64,000 nt of DNA from Ignavibacteriota bacterium (GTDB taxonomy: Bacteria; Bacteroidota; Ignavibacteria; Ignavibacteriales; Ignavibacteriaceae): positions 1,835,985 to 1,899,984 of the forward strand of contig CP053446.1 of NCBI GenBank assembly GCA_013285405.1, read 5' to 3'. The first letter of the stretch is position 1. Every line of letters begins with the position of its first letter. The position numbers were made by a program, and so were the translations under genes. The notes under the pieces were generated by a model. It was not told the origin of the DNA. It made no database searches and saw nothing but the letters and a program-made list of their open reading frames with translations. Positions 44,356 to 52,665 of the stretch are shown here, in pieces.

Positions 44356-45873
44356 TTGGATACATTTAATCTAAAATATTTTGAACTCTGCTATGATCCA
44401 TTACCATTCCCGGTAGAAGTATTTGACGATAATGGTTTTGTTGTTTTCATTAATAAAGCATTTTCAAAAAAATGGGGCTATTCAATTAATGAACTGCAAG
44501 GGTATTCGTACGCAACCGACAAGGAACTTCATAAAAGAGAAGTTGTAAAAAAGATAAGTGCTGTTCGTAAACAACAAAAATCCATAACAATTCAGAATTA
44601 TATTGATACGAGATTATTAGGTTCCGATAAAGCCATCCCATTTTTAAAAACTACCATCATTCCGCTGAATGTTGATGATAAAACTTTTATTGTTTTTTTC
44701 CACGAAGATCAGACAGACGTTATTTTAGCAGAAGAAGAAGTTAGAAAAGCCAGAGACTCAAGTAAAGAAGCTGACAGATTAAAAAGTACATTTCTAAATG
44801 TTCTTTCGCATGAACTCAGAACTCCTCTGAATATAATTCTTGGCTACTCAACTATAATTAAAGAAAATTTAAAGGATAAGATTAATAATGAGGATAAAGT
44901 TTATCTCGATAATCTTTATACAGGCAGTGAACGGTTGTTTAAAAGCATTACACAAATGCTTGAATTTGCTCAGATCGAAGCCGGGAATTATAAACTTAAT
45001 CTCGAAACTTTAAATCTCATTCACATTATTAAAAATTGTTTAGAACCATTCAAAATCAAAGCTGCCGAAAAGAAACTTGATTTTACATTAAAGATTACTA
45101 ATGAAAATATTTATGTCGAAGTTGATCAACAATCGTTGGAAACCGTTATAAATAACTTAACAGATAACTCAATTAAGTTTACGCGTCAAGGCTATATCGA
45201 ATTTGAAGTAGAAGTTTTTAATGAAAGAGAATTGGCTGTTTGTAAATTAAAAGATACCGGAGTAGGAATTTCTCCTGAATATCTCGACCACATTTACAGA
45301 CCATTCAGCCAGGAAGAACTTGATATTGGAAGAAACTTTGAAGGGAATGGTTTGGGATTGGCAATTGCAAAACGATATATTGAAAAAATGGGCGGCTCAC
45401 TTATTGTAGATAGCATCAAAGGTGTAGGAAGTACATTCACGTTTACATTACCGCTTGCGAAATCTGTGAAGAAGGGGAAAACAAAAATTACCAGCGAAAA
45501 AAGTAATGGTGTCTCAAAAATTTTGATGCTTGATGACAGCGGTGATTCTTATCCTTTAATTAAAGCATTCTTAAAAGATAACTTTGAAGTGAAACTTTTA
45601 CCCTCGCAGGATTTTAATTCCGACCTATTTAAAGAACAAATATTTAGTGCGATTATCTTTGATGTGGCAATCAACTATTGGAACAGAGGACTAGAAATAG
45701 TTCGGAACGTACGAAAAGAAAAAGATAATAAAATCCCAATAGTAATTTTATCCAGTGAATTTCTCCAGGAAAAAATCCAGCAATTCCGTAAAGCCGGTGC
45801 GAATGAATTCCTTGTAAAACCTTTCGCTAAAGGTGAGCTTGTTTCGATGATTAGCAAGATAGCGTTACATTAA
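44356..45873 (+). CDS. PAS hybrid histidine kinase with C-terminal receiver
   Basis: 505 residues. PAS domain (about 5-125), HisKA with H152 (FLNVLSHELRTPLN), HATPase_c (NNLTDNSIKF, DTGVGISPEYL, GNGLGLAIAKRYIEKMGG) and a C-terminal receiver (about 385-500) with IIFDVAI (probable phospho-acceptor Asp) and the conserved Lys in FLVKPF. No membrane segment. TTG 44356 is the likely start because the PAS domain begins at once; gap of 2 bp to the upstream kinase. Output is through phosphotransfer only, since no DNA-binding domain is present. Confidence 0.87.
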   Translation: MDTFNLKYFELCYDPLPFPVEVFDDNGFVVFINKAFSKKWGYSINELQGYSYATDKELHKREVVKKISAVRKQQKSITIQNYIDTRLLGSDKAIPFLKTTIIPLNVDDKTFIVFFHEDQTDVILAEEEVRKARDSSKEADRLKSTFLNVLSHELRTPLNIILGYSTIIKENLKDKINNEDKVYLDNLYTGSERLFKSITQMLEFAQIEAGNYKLNLETLNLIHIIKNCLEPFKIKAAEKKLDFTLKITNENIYVEVDQQSLETVINNLTDNSIKFTRQGYIEFEVEVFNERELAVCKLKDTGVGISPEYLDHIYRPFSQEELDIGRNFEGNGLGLAIAKRYIEKMGGSLIVDSIKGVGSTFTFTLPLAKSVKKGKTKITSEKSNGVSKILMLDDSGDSYPLIKAFLKDNFEVKLLPSQDFNSDLFKEQIFSAIIFDVAINYWNRGLEIVRNVRKEKDNKIPIVILSSEFLQEKIQQFRKAGANEFLVKPFAKGELVSMISKIALH

Positions 45874-45994
45874 TTTCAGGAAAACTTCAAGCCTGATAAT
45901 TTTATCGCACATATTCTTTATCTTATTTTCTCCTCATTATTTTTGTCTGTTAGTGGATAAACTTTATCCTGAAATATTATTTGTAGTTTAATGA

Positions 45995-46704
45995 ATGACA
46001 CAACAAGTAACTGAGTTAAGAAAAAAGATTAAATCGCTTGCAAGTGCTGAGATTTCAGATACAATGCAATGGTTTTTTAAAACAGGTAAAGGTGAATACG
46101 GTGAAGGTGATAGATTTGCAGGGCTTAACGTACCGACTCAACGAAAGATATCAAAGCAGTTCAAAGATTTAAAATTATCTGAACTAAAAATATTACTTTG
46201 TTCCAGGGTTCATGAAGAAAGACTCATCGCACTTTTAATCCTTGTTAATAAATATGAGAATGGTAATGATAAGCAAAGAGATCAAATACTTTCTTTTTAT
46301 TTGCAAAACAGGAAAGGAATTAATAACTGGGATCTTGTTGATCTCTCAGCACCAAAAATAGTAGGGAAACATTTGCTTAAAAAAGATAAAAGTTTATTGA
46401 ATAAACTTGCACAATCAAAAAACCTCGGGATCGGAGAATTGCGATCTTATCAACATACGCATTCATTCGAAATAATGATTTTGAATCAACTATGAAGATT
46501 GCTTATATATTAATCAATGATAAACATGATTTAATTCATAAAGCTGTTGGCTGGATGTTGAGAGAAGTTGGAAATAAAAATCTTAGGAGTGAAGAAACGT
46601 TCTTAAAGAAATATTACAGAAGGATGCCGCGGACAATGCTGCGATATGCGATAGAAAAGTTTCCGGAATCAAAGAGAAAAAAATATCTCCAGGGAAAAAT
46701 CTAA
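45995..46704 (+). pseudogene. alkD: DNA alkylation repair protein AlkD, frameshifted
   Basis: AlkD-type HEAT-like glycosylase for alkylated bases. The first frame (45995-46495) carries the N-terminal two thirds (GEYGEGDRFAGLNVPTQRKI, INNWDLVDLSAPKIVG). The rest (KHDLIHKAVGWMLREVG, MPRTMLRYAIEKF) lies in another frame to 46704. Restoring one base (T) in ACCTCGGGATCGG at 46422-46430 gives NLWDRRIAILSTYAFIRNNDF, the conserved family sequence, continuous with the downstream part. So a single-base deletion splits the gene; protein from the first frame would lack the C-terminal repeats. Confidence 0.9.
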
Positions 46705-46713
46705 AGAAGAATT

Positions 46714-47103
46714 ATGGAAGAGAGAATAAAAATTACAAGCGGTACGCCATGGGAAGATAAAATTGGTTATTCAAGAGCTGTAAGAATCGGAAGGATAATC
46801 GAAGTATCAGGTACAGTCGCTATAGATGGGGAAAAAATAATCGCACCGGGAGATCCCTACAAGCAAACAAAATTCATTATTCAGAAAATTGAAAAAGCGC
46901 TAAATGATGCCGGCGGATCATTGACAGATGTTATAAGAACAAGAATATACGTTACCAATATTATGGATTGGGATGCTGTTGGAAGAGCTCACGGTGAGTC
47001 TTTCAAAACAATAAAACCCGTTACCACGATGGTTGAAGTGAAATCGCTGATCGATCCAAATTTTGTCGTTGAGATTGAAGCAACTGCCTATTTAAGTAAG
47101 TAA
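46714..47103 (+). CDS. RidA-family (Rid/YjgF) protein
   Basis: 129 residues. Conserved YSRAVRIGRIIEVSGTVAID, IEKALNDAGGSLTDVIRTRIYVTN and VEIEATA. The strand with Arg105 of true RidA (RxxV/RVxVA) reads RIYVTNI, and R..AH..S.... is altered, so it belongs to the Rid superfamily, but imine deaminase activity should not be assumed. Follows alkD by 9 bp. Confidence 0.87.
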   Translation: MEERIKITSGTPWEDKIGYSRAVRIGRIIEVSGTVAIDGEKIIAPGDPYKQTKFIIQKIEKALNDAGGSLTDVIRTRIYVTNIMDWDAVGRAHGESFKTIKPVTTMVEVKSLIDPNFVVEIEATAYLSK

Positions 47104-47106
47104 TGA

Positions 47107-47249
47107 AGAGACTTCTGAAAAATTCTAATTTGTCATATTGAACGACCTGCCTGCCGGCAAGGCAGGAGTGTAATATCTGGTTTTTAAATTAAAAAATCCG
47201 GCAGTTGCCGGATTCAGAATGACACATTCATAATAATTCAGAAGTCTCT
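47107..47249. repeat. MITE-like element with nested palindromes
   Basis: 143 bp framed by AGAGACTTCTGAA and TTCAGAAGTCTCT (13-bp perfect inverted repeat). Inside are CCTGCCTGCCGGCAAGGCAGG (47146-47166) and AATCCGGCA-GT-TGCCGGATT (47195-47214). Related in order and partly in sequence to 22298-22464. It sits between convergent ridA and phosphatase genes and may also terminate transcription. Confidence 0.65.
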
Positions 47250-47255
47250 AATGAT

Positions 47256-48575
47256 TTAATCAAGAACTTTACCGAACAGTGCAGCATACATAATCCTGTA
47301 AATTTCTGTGTTGTCTATTTTCCCTTTCATCAGATCAGCATGTAATCCTTCTGCTTTCGCGACAATCGAACCATACACATCATCATTGGTTGACCAGGCA
47401 ACTGCAAACTGAAATTGATTTCCGTTTTTATCCTTTGCAGTAAGAAATGGTTTAGTGCTTGTTCCATTAACACCATCGAGTGGAGAACCGTTGTGAGCTG
47501 TTGGAGGTAAAGGATTATCAGGCATCATATCTTTCTTAAGAAAACCATAAATCTCCATTCCGCCAGCTTCACTGTCTGCTGCGGTTATTAGTAATGTATT
47601 AGGGTTTTTTGAATAAAAATTTAATGCAACTCCGATTGCATCATCGGCTCGTTTGATTGCTTCAAAATAACCACTGGCATTATTTGCATTTCCAAAGTTA
47701 TCAGTAGCTTCTTCCTCAACAACAAGAAAAAAATTTCCTTCTTTAGCAGAAAGAAATTTGACAGCAGCATCTGTCATTTCTGCCAGAGTTGGGGCTTCAG
47801 GCTGATAATATTTTAATCCTTTCTCAATAAGTTCTTCTTCAGATTTATCATTGAAAGTATGACCTTGTGCAAATATTCCTAAAATCTTTTGTGTTTCTGT
47901 TGGAATTTGTGAAAGTTCCTCACGTGTGTAAATCACTTTATAACCGAGCTTGATCGCGAGTTCAACAACATTAACTCCATCTTTTCTCTTGCCGGTTCCA
48001 AATTTTCCTTCAACTCCAATTGGCAATAGGTTTTCTTCACCGCCAGAGAAAATCAGATCTGCACCTGATTCAATAATTCTTTTTGATATCACATCTTCGT
48101 GTGCTCTTGAATCGTCACTTGTTACAAACGCGCCTGTTCCGGGTTCAACAATTTTCCCGCTGTTAATTATTCCAATATTAATTCCTTTGCTCTTTGCTTC
48201 CATCATTATGCTTAAATTACTTCCGGATCTTGAAGTTAGTGGACGGTTACCGTCCATACCATAAGATTGCAATTCTACTTTAACCCCGTATGCATGCGTA
48301 GTTGCACCAGCTTCGGAAGATGAAGTCAGAGTTGTTTTTGTATGACCTTGATATAATCCGATGTGTGATAGTTTATCCCAGTTTGTTTCGCCATCTGGTC
48401 CATAATACAAAACTCTTAATGCATTCCAATTCGCTAAGCTTGTTCCATCAACATGAATAAAAATTACATTACCAGTATCATTATTTATTTGGGATTGACT
48501 TGAGAAAGTAATTGTCAATAATATAGCTGATGCAGTTAGAACTAAAATGAACAATCTGCTTAAATTTTTTTTCAT
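47256..48575 (-). CDS. Alkaline phosphatase superfamily protein with altered metal site
   Basis: 439 residues, signal peptide (about 1-29). PhoA-type fold: first-metal Asp D43 (HVDGTS), the nucleophile region SSSEAGATTHAYG with Ser87 aligning to PhoA Ser102, EEATDNFGNANN and ITAADSEAGG. Compared with E. coli PhoA, the zinc ligands His331 and His370 appear as Asn296 and Ser335, and the Asp before the nucleophile is Ser. Ser87, D43, D292 and D334 remain. It may use other metals, act as a diesterase, or be inactive. The same changes may characterise a Bacteroidota subgroup; I cannot verify that here. Confidence 0.85.
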   Translation of the reverse strand: MKKNLSRLFILVLTASAILLTITFSSQSQINNDTGNVIFIHVDGTSLANWNALRVLYYGPDGETNWDKLSHIGLYQGHTKTTLTSSSEAGATTHAYGVKVELQSYGMDGNRPLTSRSGSNLSIMMEAKSKGINIGIINSGKIVEPGTGAFVTSDDSRAHEDVISKRIIESGADLIFSGGEENLLPIGVEGKFGTGKRKDGVNVVELAIKLGYKVIYTREELSQIPTETQKILGIFAQGHTFNDKSEEELIEKGLKYYQPEAPTLAEMTDAAVKFLSAKEGNFFLVVEEEATDNFGNANNASGYFEAIKRADDAIGVALNFYSKNPNTLLITAADSEAGGMEIYGFLKKDMMPDNPLPPTAHNGSPLDGVNGTSTKPFLTAKDKNGNQFQFAVAWSTNDDVYGSIVAKAEGLHADLMKGKIDNTEIYRIMYAALFGKVLD

Positions 48576-48712
48576 AAAAATTCCTTTCGAATTAAATTTT
48601 ATATTTCTAAACTAATTAAAAATTTTCACAGGACTTAATTTTCATTTTGTTAAGAATACACACAATCTTAAATTAAGCCCCGAATTTTATTTTTTAAGAA
48701 ATCAGGATTTTA

Positions 48713-51235
48713 ATGAAGAATAAACCGAAACTATCACTAAATGGAAAATCTTCAATATTTTTTACTGACTCTGAATCTCCAACTTCATATTCACTTTCAA
48801 ACCAATTCGCGGAAAATTTAGAATTCCGATTAATCAAGGATCGGATAACTGCCACCGGATCAGATGCATACTTTGCTTTATCATTAGCGATACGCGACAG
48901 ACTCGTTAGAAAATGGCTGAGAACACAGCATCAATATTTTCAAAAGGATGCAAAAAGAGTCTATTATCTCTCATTAGAATATCTAATGGGTCGTGTGCTC
49001 GGAAATGCATTAATAAATATGGATTACTATGATGAGTGCAGTAAAATTTTAAAAGATGACGGATATAGTCTGGAAGAAATCAGGGAGGTAGAACAGGATA
49101 TGGGTTTGGGTAATGGTGGATTGGGGAGACTTGCTGCCTGTTATCTTGATTCAATGGCAACACTTGAATTGCCGGCATTTGGTTACGGAATCAGATATGA
49201 GTATGGAATCTTCAAACAATCTATCGAGAATGGTTACCAGGTAGAATATCCTGACAATTGGCTCCAGAACGGAAATCCGTGGGATATTCTGAGAAGAGAC
49301 TTGGAGTATAGAGTTAAATTTTATGGTAAAGCAGTCGAAGTTAAAAATGCTGATGGAACATACAAATTCGATTGGATTGACACAGAAGACGTCCTTGCAA
49401 TTGCTTATGATATTCCGGTTCCCGGCTATAAAAATAATACTGTAAATAACCTGAGACTCTGGCAGGCTAAAGCTGCAAGTGAATTTAGTTTTAAAGAATT
49501 TAATGCCGGAGATTATGTTGCGGCGGTTTCATCAAAAACTAATTCAGAAAATATATCCAAAGTTCTATACCCGAATGATTCTTATGTGAAAGGAAAATTT
49601 TTAAGATTAAAGCAGCAATACTTTTTCGTCTCAGCAACTCTTCAGGATATTATCAGAAAATATAAAATTAATCATAAATCGTTTGATGAGTTTGCCGAGA
49701 AGAATGCAATTCAACTCAATGATACTCATCCTGTTGTTGCTATTCCTGAGTTGATGAGAATATTAATTGATCAGGAAGGATTAAGCTGGAATAATGCATG
49801 GAAAATTACAAGCAAATCTTTTGCATATACCAATCATACAGTTGTTCCTGAAGCACTCGAAGAATGGTCTTTACAATTATTTGAAGAATTACTTCCACGT
49901 CATACCCAGATTGTGTATGAAATAAACCGGCGGTTTATCGAAGACGTTAAAAAAAATTATTCGGCTGACCCAAATATTGTAGCGGGACTTTCAATCATTA
50001 ATGAGAATGGTGGTAAATCAATCCGGATGGCTCATCTTGCAATCGTTGGAAGTTTTGCTGTTAACGGAGTTGCTGCTCTTCATACTGAAATTTTAGAAAA
50101 AAGAATCTTTCTGCATCTATACAAAATATTTCCCGAAAAATTTATAAATATAACTAACGGAATTACTCCAAGGCGTTGGCTTAAGGCTGCCAATCCCTTC
50201 CTTTCAAAGATTATTACAGATAGGATTGGTGAGAACTGGGTTTATGATCTGAATGAATTGAGGAAACTTGAAAAGTATGTTGAGGATGAAGGATTCAGAA
50301 AAGAATTTAGAAACGCAAAACTGGTGGCTAAGAAATTATTAATCAATGATATTGAAGAAAACAATAACATAAAAATTAATCCTGAATCGATGTTTGATGT
50401 TCAGATAAAAAGATTTCATGAATATAAAAGACAATTACTAAATGTTCTTCACATAATAACACTCTATATCAGAATCAAAGACAACCTGTCTGACGGCAAA
50501 GCAGGATCAAAACATGAAATGGTGCCGCGGACAATTATTTTTGCAGGGAAAGCTGCGCCAGCATATCAAATGGCTAAACTGATTATCAAGCTTATAAATT
50601 CCGTTGCTGAAATCGTTAATAACGATCCTGACGTTGGTGATAAACTGAAAGTTGTTTTCATTCCTAACTACTCAGTTACGCTTGCTGAAAAAATAATTCC
50701 AGCTTCAGATCTTTCCGAACAGATCTCGATGGCTGGTCTGGAAGCTTCCGGAACCGGAAATATGAAGTTTACATTGAATGGTGCACTGACAATCGGAACA
50801 ATGGATGGAGCCAATATTGAAATACGTGAGGAAGTTGGTGAGGAAAATATTTTTATATTTGGAATGCTCGCTGATGAAGTAGTAAAATTGAAGAATAATG
50901 GTTACAACCCGCGAACTTATTATGAATCGAACAAAATGCTGAAGAGAGTAATTGACATGATTGCTTCAGACATCTTTAATAAAAGTGAACCGGGAATTTT
51001 TAAATCTATAATTGACAGTCTGCTAGGTGTTGATTATTACTGTTTGCTTGCAGATTATCAATCGTATGTAGATGCTCAGGATGCCGTTAGTAAATTATAT
51101 CTGAACAAGGACGAATGGACAAGGAAATCAATATTAAATGTTGCAAGAGTAGGAAAATTTTCAAGTGACCGTTCAGTAAAAGAATACGCAGAAAAAATCT
51201 GGAATGTTGGACCAATTAAAATCAACCAATCATAA
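48713..51235 (+). CDS. glgP: Glycogen phosphorylase (GT35)
   Basis: 840 residues. Phosphorolysis of alpha-1,4-glucan to glucose-1-phosphate. Conserved segments: GLGNGGLGRLAACYLDSMATL, QLNDTHPVVAIPELMRIL, FDVQIKRFHEYKRQLLN and the pyridoxal-phosphate lysine region ASGTGNMKFTLNGALTIGT. Length is typical of the mammalian-like branch. Between RIKDN and HEMVPRT is an insert (LSDGKAGSK) encoded by a palindromic repeat (50485-50505) also found in intergenic DNA. Works with malQ at 12001 in glycogen use. Confidence 0.97.
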   Translation: MKNKPKLSLNGKSSIFFTDSESPTSYSLSNQFAENLEFRLIKDRITATGSDAYFALSLAIRDRLVRKWLRTQHQYFQKDAKRVYYLSLEYLMGRVLGNALINMDYYDECSKILKDDGYSLEEIREVEQDMGLGNGGLGRLAACYLDSMATLELPAFGYGIRYEYGIFKQSIENGYQVEYPDNWLQNGNPWDILRRDLEYRVKFYGKAVEVKNADGTYKFDWIDTEDVLAIAYDIPVPGYKNNTVNNLRLWQAKAASEFSFKEFNAGDYVAAVSSKTNSENISKVLYPNDSYVKGKFLRLKQQYFFVSATLQDIIRKYKINHKSFDEFAEKNAIQLNDTHPVVAIPELMRILIDQEGLSWNNAWKITSKSFAYTNHTVVPEALEEWSLQLFEELLPRHTQIVYEINRRFIEDVKKNYSADPNIVAGLSIINENGGKSIRMAHLAIVGSFAVNGVAALHTEILEKRIFLHLYKIFPEKFINITNGITPRRWLKAANPFLSKIITDRIGENWVYDLNELRKLEKYVEDEGFRKEFRNAKLVAKKLLINDIEENNNIKINPESMFDVQIKRFHEYKRQLLNVLHIITLYIRIKDNLSDGKAGSKHEMVPRTIIFAGKAAPAYQMAKLIIKLINSVAEIVNNDPDVGDKLKVVFIPNYSVTLAEKIIPASDLSEQISMAGLEASGTGNMKFTLNGALTIGTMDGANIEIREEVGEENIFIFGMLADEVVKLKNNGYNPRTYYESNKMLKRVIDMIASDIFNKSEPGIFKSIIDSLLGVDYYCLLADYQSYVDAQDAVSKLYLNKDEWTRKSILNVARVGKFSSDRSVKEYAEKIWNVGPIKINQS
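50485..50505. repeat. Palindromic element inside glgP
   Basis: CCTGTCTGACGGCAAAGCAGG, matching the intergenic palindromes CCTGCCTGACGGCAGACAGG (22338) and CCTGCCTGCCGGCAAGGCAGG (47146). Length and phase keep the glgP frame open; it adds about nine residues next to a conserved segment. Confidence 0.65.
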
Positions 51236-51252
51236 AAAAGAAATTAAAACTG

Positions 51253-51744
51253 ATGACTTACGAAATACATCCAAAAGCAAGAATAGGACACATTCACTTA
51301 ACTGTAGGAAATCTTGAAAGATCAGTAAAGTTTTATACTGAAATGCTTGGATTTTCTGTAACCGCCAGATTCGGAGATTCTGCAACATTTTTATCTTCCG
51401 GAAATTATCATCACCATATCGGATTGAATACGTGGTCTGGAGAGAATGCAGTTGCACCGCCTTCCGGACATACTGGCTTGTATCACTTTGCTATTCTTTA
51501 CCCGAGCAGGGAAGAACTGGCAAAAGCTTTTAAAGTATTATGGGAAAACAAATATCCTATCGAAGGTGCATCTGATCACGGAGTTTCTGAATCCATCTAT
51601 CTAAAAGATCCGGATGGAAATGGAATCGAGCTTTACTGCGACAGACCTCAGGAAGAATGGCCCGTTGATGAAGATGGTAACGTTGTTATGTTCACAAAAG
51701 CTCTTGACCTTCCCAGTCTCCTTTCAGAATTAAATAACAATTAA
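51253..51744 (+). CDS. VOC/glyoxalase-family dioxygenase-like protein
   Basis: 163 residues, vicinal oxygen chelate fold: IGHIHLTVGNLERSVKFYTEMLGF (first metal His), HHIGLNTW, GLYHFAILYPSREEL and the C-terminal metal Glu in DPDGNGIELYCDRP. Closest in style to CatE/catechol-2,3-dioxygenase-like proteins; substrate unknown. 17 bp after glgP, perhaps co-transcribed. Confidence 0.88.
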   Translation: MTYEIHPKARIGHIHLTVGNLERSVKFYTEMLGFSVTARFGDSATFLSSGNYHHHIGLNTWSGENAVAPPSGHTGLYHFAILYPSREELAKAFKVLWENKYPIEGASDHGVSESIYLKDPDGNGIELYCDRPQEEWPVDEDGNVVMFTKALDLPSLLSELNNN

Positions 51745-51753
51745 GTAAAATAG

Positions 51754-51787
51754 AGAGATGACATCTAACTAAAATGATGTCATCTCT
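51754..51787. repeat. REP-like palindrome, GATGACATC family (diverged copy)
   Basis: AGAGATGACATC and GATGTCATCTCT around a 10-nt centre. Same core as the RAYT-flanking palindromes 28 kb away; lies between the VOC and TerB genes. Confidence 0.75.
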
Positions 51788-51807
51788 GGTCAAACGGAAA
51801 TTTTGAA

Positions 51808-52284
51808 ATGTTTGAATATTTAAGAAAAGTTCTTGCAGAGAAAGATGAACAAATTGCTCAATTACAAAAAATTGAAACTCTAAAATCCCCCAACAGAAAA
51901 TATCAGGTTGCAACCGCTGCTTTGCTTGTTGAGATGGCAAAAGCTGATGGTGATATTTCTGAAGTTGAAAGAGAAAGAATAATATACCTGATGAAAAAAG
52001 ATTTTGATCTCGATGATGAATGTGTTGATGAATTGCTGGCACTTTCTGAGGAAAAAGTAAAAGACAGCATCAGCGTTTACGAATTTACCTCGGTGATAAA
52101 TGAAGCTTTTTCTCAATCAGAAAAACTTGAATTGATTAAAAATCTCTGGAGAATAATTTATGAAGATGGCAAACTTGACAGCTACGAAGACAGATTAATA
52201 AAAATCATAGGCAGCACAATGAATATTGAGCATAAAGATATTATTGCTGCGAAACTCTTTGTAAAACAGGAATTAGCAAAATAA
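51808..52284 (+). CDS. TerB-like (tellurite resistance B/DjlA-type) protein
   Basis: 158 residues, all helical. TerB fold with VATAALLVEMAKADGDISEVERE and LWRIIYEDGKLDSYEDRLIKII, whose paired acidic helices (D-G-x-[IL]-x-x-E-x) probably bind metal. N-terminal Q-rich helix (about 1-35). Stand-alone TerB proteins are common in Bacteroidota; function unclear. Confidence 0.88.
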   Translation: MFEYLRKVLAEKDEQIAQLQKIETLKSPNRKYQVATAALLVEMAKADGDISEVERERIIYLMKKDFDLDDECVDELLALSEEKVKDSISVYEFTSVINEAFSQSEKLELIKNLWRIIYEDGKLDSYEDRLIKIIGSTMNIEHKDIIAAKLFVKQELAK

Positions 52285-52665
52285 TAGTTTGAAATATCAT
52301 TCCTGAAAGTTCACAGTCGGTGAACCTTCCGGAATCTTAAATCACACTTTATAATAGCTTTATTCAAACATCTCTTGACTTTCCGAAATCAGTGTATTAA
52401 GTTTGTAAAAGTATTATTTCAGAATAGATATCTGGAGAATAATTCATTGGTACAAAATTTACTCTATCCTTGCTCAGGAGACACTGGAAATTGGGAGGGA
52501 AAAGGATTTATTTTGCCCCTAATAAATTCTTTGTGCCATTGTAATGTTCATTACCTTTTCGAACAACTTTTATACTCCATAAATTTCTATCCAATTGGTT
52601 TTACGTAGATTAAAATTAGTACACTTCAATAATTTTTTGTTAACTATAAAAACAAGGGGTATAAA
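52285..52665. other. Intergenic region without recognised gene
   Basis: 381 bp. The only open frame (52375-52608) lacks a ribosome site and protein-like composition. No RNA gene or strong hairpin seen. The 3' end contains the promoter and AAGGGG leader of the next gene. Confidence 0.6.

Noticed and set aside
52375..52608. 77-codon ORF in the gap after the TerB gene
   Set aside because: No ribosome site, no family, composition like non-coding DNA.
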